A DNA stretch of 36,987 nucleotides from Burkholderiales bacterium (GTDB taxonomy: Bacteria; Pseudomonadota; Gammaproteobacteria; Burkholderiales; Casimicrobiaceae). Location: the NCBI GenBank assembly GCA_025927765.1, contig JAICKU010000037.1, positions 1 through 36,987 of the forward strand. The letters are read 5' to 3'. The notes beneath the pieces are model-generated. The model worked only from the letters and a program-made list of their open reading frames with translations. It ran no database searches and was not told the origin of the DNA. Of this stretch, positions 26,229-34,135 are shown piece after piece (positions within the stretch are counted from its first letter, which is position 1; the number at the start of each line of letters is the position of its first letter). Made by a program: the position numbers and the translations under genes.

Positions 26229-27053
26229 CTACTTCTCGCCGGGGTGGAACACCTCGCGATAGCTCACGTAATCGGCGATGTGCAGCGTCGCGACGAAGAA
26301 CGCGACATAGGGCAGCACCACGAGCGTCGTCAGCACGCCGTTGAACGGCGGCGGCACGAGCACCGCGAGGAACAGCGTGACGAGCGCCGGCACGACGGCG
26401 CCGAGCGTGAATACGACGAGCGCGTACGTGACGACCGCGCGCCAGTTGCCGAGCGCCGCCCGGAGGCTCCCGCGCAGTGCCGCGGAGAATCTCGCGTCCT
26501 GGAACACGACGAGCGCCGGCGCCCACCAGAGCGCGAGGATCGTCGGCGCCGCGCACAGTGCGCCGAACAGCATCGCGAGTTGCACGCGCGGATTGCCGAG
26601 CGTCTGCTGCATCTGCTGCGCGGCCGCGACCGGCGTGTCGTCGGCGGGCGGCGCGCCGTACAGCAGGCCGAGGAACTGCCCGCCGTCGATCAGCGCGGTC
26701 GACGCGAGCGCGAGCGAGATGCCCAGCATGAACACGAGGCCGAGCGGCAGAAGCGCTGCGACGTTCGTGCGAAAGCCGTGGAACAGCATGCGCAATTCGG
26801 GCACGCCGCCGCGCTCCTGCGTCCATGCGGCCGCGAGAAAGCCCACCGACAGCACCGGCTTCACCATCGGCGCCACGAACACGCCCACGACGGGCAGCAG
26901 GTCGAGCACGATCAGCGACACGTAGTAGCCGAAGAGGAGCCCGATCCACGGCAGCCGATGCTGCCGGAACATCGCGTAACTCCTGCGCAGCCAGCGCACG
27001 CCGGCCGACGCGGGATGGCGCGTGAATGCGAACTCCCGTTCGCGGGGGGTCAC
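26229..27053 (-). CDS. Multi-pass membrane protein, BPSS1780-like
   Basis: About 274 residues from GTG 27053; GTG 27062 would add three. No enzymatic motif is visible. Hydrophobic segments alternate with short loops: WIGLLFGYYVSLIVLDLLPV, LLPLGLVFMLGISLALAST and ILALWWAPALVVFQD among others, giving about six membrane spans. The layout, with an N-terminal arginine-tryptophan stretch before the first span and a late WWAPALVVFQD, matches BPSS1780-family proteins, whose function is unknown. A second protein of this type is encoded at 32113-32901. It lies just downstream of thrB with a 16-base gap, so it is probably in the same operon. Confidence 0.75.
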   Translation of the reverse strand: MTPREREFAFTRHPASAGVRWLRRSYAMFRQHRLPWIGLLFGYYVSLIVLDLLPVVGVFVAPMVKPVLSVGFLAAAWTQERGGVPELRMLFHGFRTNVAALLPLGLVFMLGISLALASTALIDGGQFLGLLYGAPPADDTPVAAAQQMQQTLGNPRVQLAMLFGALCAAPTILALWWAPALVVFQDARFSAALRGSLRAALGNWRAVVTYALVVFTLGAVVPALVTLFLAVLVPPPFNGVLTTLVVLPYVAFFVATLHIADYVSYREVFHPGEK

Positions 27054-27069
27054 GCTCGTCACCAAGGCG

Positions 27070-28017
27070 TCAGACGTCGAGCGGACGCGCGGGCGCCGCG
27101 GCGCGCGCGCGCAGGATGCGTTCGAACGGCGCCGGGTCGTGCGCGTGCGTGAGTTCGCCCGGACGCGGCAGATGCAGGTCGTAGAGGCGCGACACCCAGA
27201 AGCGCAGCGCCGCAGCACGGAGCAGCCCCGTCCATTGCGAACGCTCGTCTTCGTTCAGCGGACGCACCGCGTCGTACGCGCGCACCATCGCCTGCACGCG
27301 CGCCGGGTCGAGCGCGCCGTCGTCGCCCGCGATGCACCAGTCGTTGACGGCGATCGCGAGGTCGTAGGCAAAGTAATCGGTGGCGGCGAAGCCGAAATCG
27401 ATGATGCCCGCGACGCGCGGCCCGGCGAACAGCACGTTGTCGCAGAAGAGATCGCCGTGGATCGCGCCCTTGGGCAGCGCGCCCTTGCCGAAGCCCGTCT
27501 GGAAGCGCACCTCGCCGGTGAGGAGCTCGTTCTGCTCGGCGCTGATGAACGGCTTCACCGCGCGCGCCGCCTGCCGCCACCACGCGGGACCGCGCCGGTT
27601 CGTGAGCCGCGGCCGGTACGACTGCGACGCGCGATGCAACCGTGCGAGCGCATCGCCCACGGCGGTGCATTCGGCGGGTCCCGGCGTTTCGACGGCGCGG
27701 CCTTCGATGCGGGTCACGAGACTCGCGGGACGTCCGTTGAGATGCGAGAAGAGCGCCCCGGTGCGATCGGCCGCCGGCGCGGGCACTTCGACGCCCTGCT
27801 TCGCGAGATGCGCCATCAGGTTCAAGTAGAACGGCAATTCGTCGGCGGGCAGCCGCTCGTAGAGGGTGAGCACGAAACGGCCGCGTTCGGTCGTCACGAA
27901 GTAGTTCGTGTTCTCGATGCCGGCGGCGATCGGCGCATGCTCGACGAGCGCGCCGAGCGCATAGCGAGCGAGCCACGCATCGAGTTCGTCGGCGGTGACG
28001 GCGGTATAGACGGACAT
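27070..28017 (-). CDS. thrB: Homoserine kinase (ThrB, aminoglycoside phosphotransferase-like)
   Basis: 315 residues from ATG 28017 (MSVYTAVTADELDAWL), the typical start. Phosphorylates homoserine in threonine synthesis. It belongs to the APH-like form of homoserine kinase, not the GHMP form of E. coli. Visible are GIENTNYFVTT, the catalytic loop IHGDLFCDNVLF and the metal-binding IIDFGFAATDYFAYDLA. An ATG three codons upstream (28026) lies inside a palindrome and is less likely. Downstream is the membrane gene; upstream is the DUF2782 gene. No clear promoter is seen in the 123-base gap before it. Confidence 0.94.
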   Translation of the reverse strand: MSVYTAVTADELDAWLARYALGALVEHAPIAAGIENTNYFVTTERGRFVLTLYERLPADELPFYLNLMAHLAKQGVEVPAPAADRTGALFSHLNGRPASLVTRIEGRAVETPGPAECTAVGDALARLHRASQSYRPRLTNRRGPAWWRQAARAVKPFISAEQNELLTGEVRFQTGFGKGALPKGAIHGDLFCDNVLFAGPRVAGIIDFGFAATDYFAYDLAIAVNDWCIAGDDGALDPARVQAMVRAYDAVRPLNEDERSQWTGLLRAAALRFWVSRLYDLHLPRPGELTHAHDPAPFERILRARAAAPARPLDV

Positions 28018-28024
28018 CCCACGC

Positions 28025-28044
28025 ATGCCGCGCGTCGACGCGGC
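28025..28044. promoter_or_regulatory. Perfect 20-bp palindrome just upstream of thrB
   Basis: The arms ATGCCGCGTC and GACGCGGCAT are exact reverse complements with no spacer. It ends 7 bases before the thrB ATG. It may be an operator for a dimeric regulator or, in the mRNA, a hairpin next to the ribosome-binding region. The rest of the 123-base gap shows an AAGCG/CGCTT stem without a T-run and no clear promoter. Confidence 0.5.
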
Positions 28045-28140
28045 ATTCCCAAAGCGCGGCTTACGAAAGAACGGTCAGCAGGGGTTGTCGAAAACGCGTG
28101 CCGCCGGAAGCGCTCCCGGTCGCTTGCGGACGTACGCGCG

Positions 28141-28482
28141 CTAGAAGGAGAACAGCACCCACATCGGCACTTTGAGCGTCGAATCGAGGCTGTCGCGCTT
28201 GATGTAAGTGGTGCCGTTCATCGGATCGGGTACCAGGTAGTACGGGCGCCCGTGCGGCGGCGTCACTCGGACGTAGCGCAGCTGCCCGCCGATGCGCACT
28301 TCCTCCGTGGTCGTGTCGTCGTTGCGGTGGATCGTCACCTGCGGCTCGAGATCCTCGCTGCCCAGCACGTCGGGCGGCGGGGGCGGCACAGGAAGCGGCT
28401 CGGACTTGGCCGGCGCCTGCGCGTAGCTCGTGGCGGCAACCATCGCGAAGAGCAACATCATGAGCGGACGGCGTGCATCCAT
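28141..28482 (-). CDS. DUF2782 protein with signal peptide
   Basis: 113 residues from ATG 28482. A signal peptide is visible (MDARRPLMMLLFAMVAATSY, cleavage probably after AQA), then a proline-rich stretch PLPVPPPPPDVLG, then a compact domain with HRNDDTTTEEVRIGGQLRY and the conserved YYLVPDP. This matches DUF2782, small exported proteins of unknown function that in betaproteobacteria I recall as commonly lying next to polA and thrB, as here. A good extended -10 promoter precedes it by about 60 bases. Confidence 0.85.
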   Translation of the reverse strand: MDARRPLMMLLFAMVAATSYAQAPAKSEPLPVPPPPPDVLGSEDLEPQVTIHRNDDTTTEEVRIGGQLRYVRVTPPHGRPYYLVPDPMNGTTYIKRDSLDSTLKVPMWVLFSF

Positions 28483-28547
28483 GGCGCGGCCTCGCGAGTG
28501 TGACGGAACGGGTGGTGGGCGTTCTTGCTGATGACGCAAACGTACCC

Positions 28548-28556
28548 ATTCTAGCA
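28548..28556 (-). promoter_or_regulatory. Extended -10 promoter of the DUF2782-thrB genes
   Basis: On the minus strand the sequence reads TTTGCTAGAATGG: TAGAAT (28553-28548) with TG one base before it, the extended -10 pattern. No strong -35 is needed for this class. Initiation near 28541 leaves a leader of about 59 bases before the ATG at 28482. The rest of the 162-base gap (28483-28644) shows nothing else that I can support. Confidence 0.5.
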
Positions 28557-28644
28557 AACGGTATCGTCGCAAGCGCATCGTGCGGGCGTCTCGAACGCGT
28601 GTCGGCCGGTGCCGCGTTCGGATGTAGGCGAGTGCGCTCGTCGC

Positions 28645-29373
28645 TCACAGGTTCAGCAGCTTCTCGCGCTCGTCGCGCGACGGCTGGAAGCCGCGATTCT
28701 CGTAGAAATCGAAGATCGCCTCGACGACCGCATCCGGTTCGTCGATCACGCGCATCAGGCCCATGTCGTGCTCGCCGATCATGCCCTCGGGGGCGACCGT
28801 ATCCGTCAACCAGTCGAGGAAACCCTGCCAGTAGCTGCGGCCCACGAGAATGATGGGAATGCGCCGGCTCTTGCCCGTTTGCACGAGCGTCAGGCATTCG
28901 GTCAGCTCGTCGAGCGTGCCGAAGCCGCCGGGCAGCACGACGTACGCGGACGCGAAGCGGACGAACATCATCTTGCGCGCAAAGAAGTAGCGGAAATTGA
29001 GCGTGACGTCCTGGTAGCGGTTGCTCGACTGCTCGTTGGGCAGCTCGATGTTGAGGCCGATCGCGGGCGCGCGTCCGGCGTGCGCGCCGGCGTTCACCGC
29101 TTCCATGAGCCCCGGACCGCCGCCGGAGATCACCGCGAAGCCCGCGTCGGAGAGCTTCCGCGCGATCGTCTTCGCGGTGCCGTAGTACGCGTGATCGCTT
29201 TGCACGCGCGCGCTGCCGAACATGCTGACGGCCGGGCGAACGCCGTTCAACTGATCGGCCGCGATCTGGAACTCTGCCATAATTCCCAGCAGCCTCCACG
29301 CCTCCTGTCCGTTCGTCGAATAAAACGCTTGCGGGTCGATCAACTCGGGAATCTTGTGGGTTTGTGACCGCAT
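28645..29373 (-). CDS. LOG-family nucleotide phosphoribohydrolase-like protein
   Basis: 242 residues from ATG 29373. LOG-type proteins (TIGR00730 Rossmann fold) cleave nucleoside monophosphates to base and ribose phosphate; in some bacteria they release cytokinins, in others they act on ordinary nucleotides. Signatures are present: ISGGGPGLMEAVNAGA, then LPGGFGTLDELTE, which carries the PGGxGTxxE motif. The N-terminal 30 residues fit the longer form I recall from betaproteobacteria, supporting this start over the ATG at 29280. The start codon overlaps that of polA on the other strand. Confidence 0.9.
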   Translation of the reverse strand: MRSQTHKIPELIDPQAFYSTNGQEAWRLLGIMAEFQIAADQLNGVRPAVSMFGSARVQSDHAYYGTAKTIARKLSDAGFAVISGGGPGLMEAVNAGAHAGRAPAIGLNIELPNEQSSNRYQDVTLNFRYFFARKMMFVRFASAYVVLPGGFGTLDELTECLTLVQTGKSRRIPIILVGRSYWQGFLDWLTDTVAPEGMIGEHDMGLMRVIDEPDAVVEAIFDFYENRGFQPSRDEREKLLNL

Positions 29374-32116
29374 GGCAACGCTCGTCCTCGTCGATGGTTC
29401 GTCGTATCTGTATCGCGCGTTCCACGCGCTTCCGGATCTTCGCACATCGAGGGGCGAGCCGACCGGCGCGCTGCGCGGCGTGCTGTCGATGCTGCGCCGG
29501 CTGGTGATCGACGACAAGCCGGATTACTTCGCGGTCGTCTTCGACGCACCGGGCAAGACCTTTCGCGACGCGTGGTACGCCGATTACAAGGCGAATCGCG
29601 CGGCGATGCCCGACGATCTCACGCTGCAGATCGAGCCGTTGCACGAGCTCGTGCGTGCGCACGGCTGGCCGCTTCTCATGGTCGAAGGCGTCGAAGCCGA
29701 CGACGTGATCGGCACGCTCGCACGCGAGGCGAAGGCCGCGGGCATCGATACCACGATCTCGACGTCCGACAAGGACCTCGCGCAGCTCGTCGCCCCGGGC
29801 ATCACGCTCGTCAACACGATGACGAACGAGAAGCTCGATCTCGAAGGCGTCGTCGCGAAGTTCGGCGTGCGTCCCGATCAGGTGGTCGATTTGCTGACGC
29901 TCACCGGCGACGCGATCGACAACGTGCCGGGTGTCGCGAAGGTCGGCCCGAAGACCGCCGCGAAATGGCTCGCGCAATACGAATCGCTCGACAACCTGAT
30001 CGGGCGCGCGCACGAAGTCGGCGGCGTCGTCGGTGAGAACCTGCGCAGTGCGCTCGAATGGCTGCCAAAGGGCCGCCGGCTGCTCACGGTCAAGGTCGAT
30101 TGCGCACTCGACACCAAGGTCGCGGAGCTGACGCTCGCCGAGCCTGCGCTCGATCGCCTGCGCGAATTGTACGAACGCTTCGAGTTCAAGAGCTGGCTGC
30201 GCGATCTCGGCCGCGACGACGTGAACGTCGAGATCGCGCCGAAGCCCGGGGCCGCGAAGACGCCTGCAGCGCAAGTCGGGGCTTCCGATGCGACCGCGAC
30301 CACGCGCCCGTCCGGTGAATACGAAACGGTGCTGACGACCGACGCGCTCGAGCGCACGCTCGACGAACTCGCGCGCGCCGGCTTGGTCGCGATCGACGTC
30401 GAGACGACCGGCGGCGATCCGATGAGCACGAAGATCGTCGGCATCGCGCTGTCCACGTCGCCGCAACGCGCCACGTACATCCCGCTCGACCATCGTTACG
30501 CGGGCGCGCCCGACCAGCTCGCGCGCGACGACGCACTCGCGCGTCTTCGTCCCTGGCTCGAGGACGACGCGCGCACGAAGCTCGCGCAGGACGTCAAGTC
30601 CGCCGAGCATGCGTTCGCCAATCACCGCATCGCGCTTCGCGGCGTCGCGCACGACACGCTGCTCGAGTCGTACGTGCTCGAATCGCACAAGCCGCACGAC
30701 CTCACCGCACTCGCGCTGCGCCATCTCGATCTCGTCGCGACCGGCTACGACGAGGTGACCGGCAAGGGCGTGAACCGCATCGGCTTTGGCGACGTCGCCG
30801 TCGAGCGCGCCACCGAATACGCGGGCGAGCAGGCGGACCTCACGCAGCGGCTGCACGCGCATCTGCTGCCGTCGATCGCAGGCGACGACAAGCTGCGCTT
30901 CGTCTACGAGACCATCGAACTGCCGGTGCGCGAGGTGCTGTTCCGCATGGAGCGCAACGGGGTGCTCGTCGACCGCGAACTCCTCGACGCGCAAAGCCGG
31001 GAGCTCGGCGAGCGCGCGCAGGCGCTCGAAGCGCAGGCGCACCAGCTTGCGGGCGGCCCGTTCAACCTGGGCTCGCCGAAGCAGTTGTGCGAGATCCTGT
31101 TCGAGCGGATGAATCTGCCGGTGAAGAAGAAAACCGCCACCGGCCAGCCGTCGACCGACGAGGAGGTGTTGCAGGAACTCGCGGCCGACTATCCGCTCCC
31201 GAAGCTCCTGCTCGAATACCGCGCGCTGACGAAGCTCAAGTCGACGTACGCCGACAAGCTGCCGGCGATGATCAACGAGCGTACGGGCCGCGTGCACACG
31301 ACGTTCTCGCAGGCGACCGCGGTGACCGGGCGCCTCGCGTCGTTCGACCCGAACGTCCAGAACATTCCGGTACGCACGCCCGAGGGCCGGCGCATTCGCG
31401 AAGCGTTCGTGGCCGCGCCGGCACACCGAATCATATCGGCCGATTATTCGCAGATCGAATTGCGCATCATGGCGCACCTGTCCGAGGATCCGGCGCTCCT
31501 CGCCGCGTTCCACGCCGACGCCGACATTCACCGCGTGACCGCTGCGGAGATCTTCAACGTGTCGCAGGAGGAGGTCAGCGCGGACCAGCGCCGCTACATC
31601 AAGGCGGTCAACTTCGGCCTGATCTACGGCATGAGTGCGTTCGGGCTCGCGACGCAGCTCAACATCGAGCGTGCCGCCGCGCAGCAGTTCATCGACCGCT
31701 ACTTCATGCGCTACCCGGGGGTCGCCGATTACATGCAGCGCACGCGCGAGGTCGCGCGTGCGCAGGGCTACGTCGAAACGGTGTTCGGACGGCGACTGTT
31801 CCTATCCGATATACGTGCGGCGAGCGGCCCGCGCCGTGCGGCCGCCGAGCGTGCGGCGATCAACGCGCCGATGCAGGGCACCGCCGCGGATCTCATCAAG
31901 CTGGCGATGATCGCGGTGCAGGACTACCTCGACCGCGAGCATCTGCGCACGAAGCTGATCCTGCAGGTGCACGACGAGCTGGTGTTCGAAGTGCCCGACG
32001 ACGAGGGCGAGCGCATCGCGCGGGACCTGCCGGGATTGATGACGTCGGTGGCGACGCTGCGCGTGCCGTTGAAGGTGGATGTGGGCGTCGGCCGGAACTG
32101 GGAGGAGGCGCATTAG
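29372..32116 (+). CDS. polA: DNA polymerase I
   Basis: 914 residues from ATG 29372 (MATLVLVDGSSYLYRAFH). N-terminal 5'-3' exonuclease (1 to about 290), central 3'-5' exonuclease domain (about 320-510) and C-terminal polymerase. Polymerase motifs are intact: A SADYSQIELRIMAHL, B RRYIKAVNFGLIYGM, C QVHDELVFEV. In the proofreading domain D342 and E344 (DVET) and D489 with Y485 are kept, but the segment equal to NLKYD of E. coli reads DVKSA, so Ala411 replaces catalytic Asp424. Polymerase and flap exonuclease should work; proofreading is doubtful. The stop overlaps that of the converging gene. Confidence 0.95.
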   Translation: MATLVLVDGSSYLYRAFHALPDLRTSRGEPTGALRGVLSMLRRLVIDDKPDYFAVVFDAPGKTFRDAWYADYKANRAAMPDDLTLQIEPLHELVRAHGWPLLMVEGVEADDVIGTLAREAKAAGIDTTISTSDKDLAQLVAPGITLVNTMTNEKLDLEGVVAKFGVRPDQVVDLLTLTGDAIDNVPGVAKVGPKTAAKWLAQYESLDNLIGRAHEVGGVVGENLRSALEWLPKGRRLLTVKVDCALDTKVAELTLAEPALDRLRELYERFEFKSWLRDLGRDDVNVEIAPKPGAAKTPAAQVGASDATATTRPSGEYETVLTTDALERTLDELARAGLVAIDVETTGGDPMSTKIVGIALSTSPQRATYIPLDHRYAGAPDQLARDDALARLRPWLEDDARTKLAQDVKSAEHAFANHRIALRGVAHDTLLESYVLESHKPHDLTALALRHLDLVATGYDEVTGKGVNRIGFGDVAVERATEYAGEQADLTQRLHAHLLPSIAGDDKLRFVYETIELPVREVLFRMERNGVLVDRELLDAQSRELGERAQALEAQAHQLAGGPFNLGSPKQLCEILFERMNLPVKKKTATGQPSTDEEVLQELAADYPLPKLLLEYRALTKLKSTYADKLPAMINERTGRVHTTFSQATAVTGRLASFDPNVQNIPVRTPEGRRIREAFVAAPAHRIISADYSQIELRIMAHLSEDPALLAAFHADADIHRVTAAEIFNVSQEEVSADQRRYIKAVNFGLIYGMSAFGLATQLNIERAAAQQFIDRYFMRYPGVADYMQRTREVARAQGYVETVFGRRLFLSDIRAASGPRRAAAERAAINAPMQGTAADLIKLAMIAVQDYLDREHLRTKLILQVHDELVFEVPDDEGERIARDLPGLMTSVATLRVPLKVDVGVGRNWEEAH

Positions 32117-32901
32117 CTGCGGCCGAAGATCGTCCTCCACCCCGCATAGCAACTCCCCGCCACCATCGGCCCGAGCACGATCCAGCCGAGCCCGAGCGCA
32201 ATCGACGCGACGAACGCGAGGCCGAGGTAGATGAGGCCGTAGATGACGAACGCGCCAACGTTGCGCCACGACGCGGCGAAGCTTCGCGACAGCGCAACCA
32301 TCGGCGCTTCCCGGTTCAGTACCACCAGTGCGGGCGCGAACCAGAACGCCGTCGCGACCAGCAGCGCGACGACCAGCGCGATCATGGCGACGACGAAGAT
32401 CGTGGTGCCCGCCGCCCACAGCGCCGCGTAGTCGATCGTCGTGGTCCCGCCGGCATCGAGCAGCGCGGCGAGGCCGCTTGCGCCGAGCGTCAGGAACACG
32501 GTGCCGACCATCACGACGGCGATCACGAAGAACACGGCGAGCAGCACCAGCCCGAGCGTCAACAGCGGCGCGAAGTACGCGCTGCGAAAGCCTTCGAACA
32601 GATGGCCGACCGACAGCGGACGGCCTTCCGCGAGCGCCTGGCAGCCGAGCATCACACCGCCGGCAAACACGGGCGTCAGCACGGTGTTGGCGAGGCTGCC
32701 GACGATCGGAATCATCATGAGCGCGATCGACAGCACGACGAACGCAAAGAAGATGCCGATCCACGCGAGCGGCGCCGCGCAGAAGATGCGCCAGCTCTCG
32801 CCCCACCACGCGGCGCCGGCGCCCGCGTCGAGATGACGTCCGCCGGGCGCGGCACCGCCGAACTCGGGCGGGTGCGACACCGGAGGATAGGACGCGTTCA
32901 T
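32113..32901 (-). CDS. BPSS1780-family membrane protein
   Basis: 262 residues from ATG 32901. A polar, proline-rich N-terminus (MNASYPPVSHPPEFGG) is followed by AWWGESWRIFCAAPLAWIGI, the family hallmark, and about six membrane spans such as FFAFVVLSIALMMIPIVGSL and LLTLGLVLLAVFFVIAVVMV. The soluble segment CQALAEGRPLSVGHLFEGFR between spans two and three is also characteristic. Function unknown; some family members are annotated as transmembrane or DUF proteins only. It faces polA and overlaps its stop by four bases. The gene at 26229-27053 is a more divergent relative. Confidence 0.82.
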   Translation of the reverse strand: MNASYPPVSHPPEFGGAAPGGRHLDAGAGAAWWGESWRIFCAAPLAWIGIFFAFVVLSIALMMIPIVGSLANTVLTPVFAGGVMLGCQALAEGRPLSVGHLFEGFRSAYFAPLLTLGLVLLAVFFVIAVVMVGTVFLTLGASGLAALLDAGGTTTIDYAALWAAGTTIFVVAMIALVVALLVATAFWFAPALVVLNREAPMVALSRSFAASWRNVGAFVIYGLIYLGLAFVASIALGLGWIVLGPMVAGSCYAGWRTIFGRS

Positions 32902-33022
32902 GGTCGCACGATTGTCGCACGACGGCCGTGCGTGCTCGAGGGGCGACCCGCCGACCCCTAGAAACTTGCGAACGGGCTCTTTCGTGCCCATGTGGCAACC
33001 TGTCCGGATTTTCGCGCTGCCC

Positions 33023-33994
33023 ATGGATCCCATCGCACACGCGCTCGCTCAGTACGGTGTTTCGCTCGTCGGCCTCAACGTGCTGCTGCAGCAACTGGGA
33101 ATGCCGATTCCGGCGGTGCCGACGATGATGCTGGCAGGCGCGATGGCGATGGCAGGCCAATTGAATCTGGCGGCGGCGTTCGCGGTCGCCGTCGTCGCGT
33201 CGGTGCTCGCCGACCTGGTCTGGTTCTGGGCAGGGCGTCGCTTCGGTTATCCGGTGCTGCGGCTCCTGTGCCGCATTTCGCTGTCGCCCGATACGTGCGT
33301 GCGCCAGACCGAAGGCATCTTCGAGCGCTGGGGTTTCTACTCGGTGGTCGTGTCGAAGTTCGTGCCGGGCTTCTCGACGGTGGCGCCGCCGATCGCCGGC
33401 GCGCTGCGCATGCACGTCGCGGCGTTCATGCTCGCGGCGACGGCGAGCGCCGCATTGTGGGCGGGTGCTGCGATGCTGGCGGGCGTGCTCTTCGCACGCC
33501 AGATCGACCTCCTGCTCGCCTGGATGACGTCGCACGCCATGGTCGCCGTCGTCGTCCTGGCCGTGCTCGTTGCGCTGTACGCGGTCGTGAAGGCGTGGCA
33601 GCGGTGGCGCATGATGCGTCTTCTGGCCGCGGCGACGATCTCGATCTGCGAACTGCGCGATGCGCTTGCGCTCGACCCGCCGCCGTTGCTGATCGACGTC
33701 GGGTCGCCGCTGGCGCACGGCACGCGCCCGCACATCCCCGGCGCGGTATTGCTCGACCTCGATGCGATCGCGCGCGAGGCCGACTTTCCGGGCGACCGCG
33801 ACATCGTCGTCTATTGCGCGTGCCCGCACGAAGTGTCGGCGCGGAAGGCCGCGCAGATCCTGATGCAGAAGGGCTATCGACGCGTGCGCCCGCTCGCGGG
33901 TGGCATCGACGCCTGGACGAAGGCGGGCCTGCCGCTCGCCGAAGGCGTGCCGGTTCAGGTCGCCCCTCGGCGGACTGCACTCGAAGCCGCGTAA
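33023..33994 (+). CDS. DedA-type membrane protein fused to a rhodanese domain
   Basis: 323 residues from ATG 33023 (MDPIAHALAQYGVSLV); an ATG at 32990 would add 11. Residues 1 to about 195 form a DedA/VTT membrane domain with FWAGRRFGYPVLRLL and the signature KFVPGFSTVAPPIAGALRM; DedA proteins are implicated in lipid flipping and membrane potential. Residues about 210-315 are a cytoplasmic rhodanese domain with C265 in VYCACPHEVSARKAA as likely sulfur-carrying residue. The fusion is known in proteobacteria, but the link between the two activities is not understood. No clear ribosome-binding site is seen. Confidence 0.88.
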   Translation: MDPIAHALAQYGVSLVGLNVLLQQLGMPIPAVPTMMLAGAMAMAGQLNLAAAFAVAVVASVLADLVWFWAGRRFGYPVLRLLCRISLSPDTCVRQTEGIFERWGFYSVVVSKFVPGFSTVAPPIAGALRMHVAAFMLAATASAALWAGAAMLAGVLFARQIDLLLAWMTSHAMVAVVVLAVLVALYAVVKAWQRWRMMRLLAAATISICELRDALALDPPPLLIDVGSPLAHGTRPHIPGAVLLDLDAIAREADFPGDRDIVVYCACPHEVSARKAAQILMQKGYRRVRPLAGGIDAWTKAGLPLAEGVPVQVAPRRTALEAA

Positions 33995-33996
33995 CC

Positions 33997-34030
33997 GGAG
34001 GTTTTGCGCGATTTTACAAATCGTGCCTCC
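33997..34030 (+). terminator. Stem-loop directly after the DedA-rhodanese gene
   Basis: GCGCGATTT (34006-34014) pairs with AAATCGTGC (34018-34026) around the loop TAC, with one G-T pair. GGAG (33997-34000) can pair with CTCC (34027-34030) outside it. It begins two bases after the stop codon. No T-run follows, so it may be a weak terminator, a 3'-end stabiliser or an operator for the efflux genes. The remainder of the 141-base gap before mdtA shows nothing clear. Confidence 0.4.
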
Positions 34031-34135
34031 TGCAACGATTCCTTGCAATTTCGCGCCATCGATCCGCTTCCCTGGCGCGTCCTATGACGAACCGGCGAGC
34101 GATCATCGCCGTCTGAACTCCTTCCATCCCCTTCA

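Noticed and set aside
28085-28120. An AAGCG/CGCTT stem downstream of DUF2782 as a terminator
   Set aside because: Only five base pairs, a large loop and no T-run.
29278-29283. CATAAT inside the LOG gene as a -10 box for polA
   Set aside because: No -35 element at a suitable distance; too weak to call.
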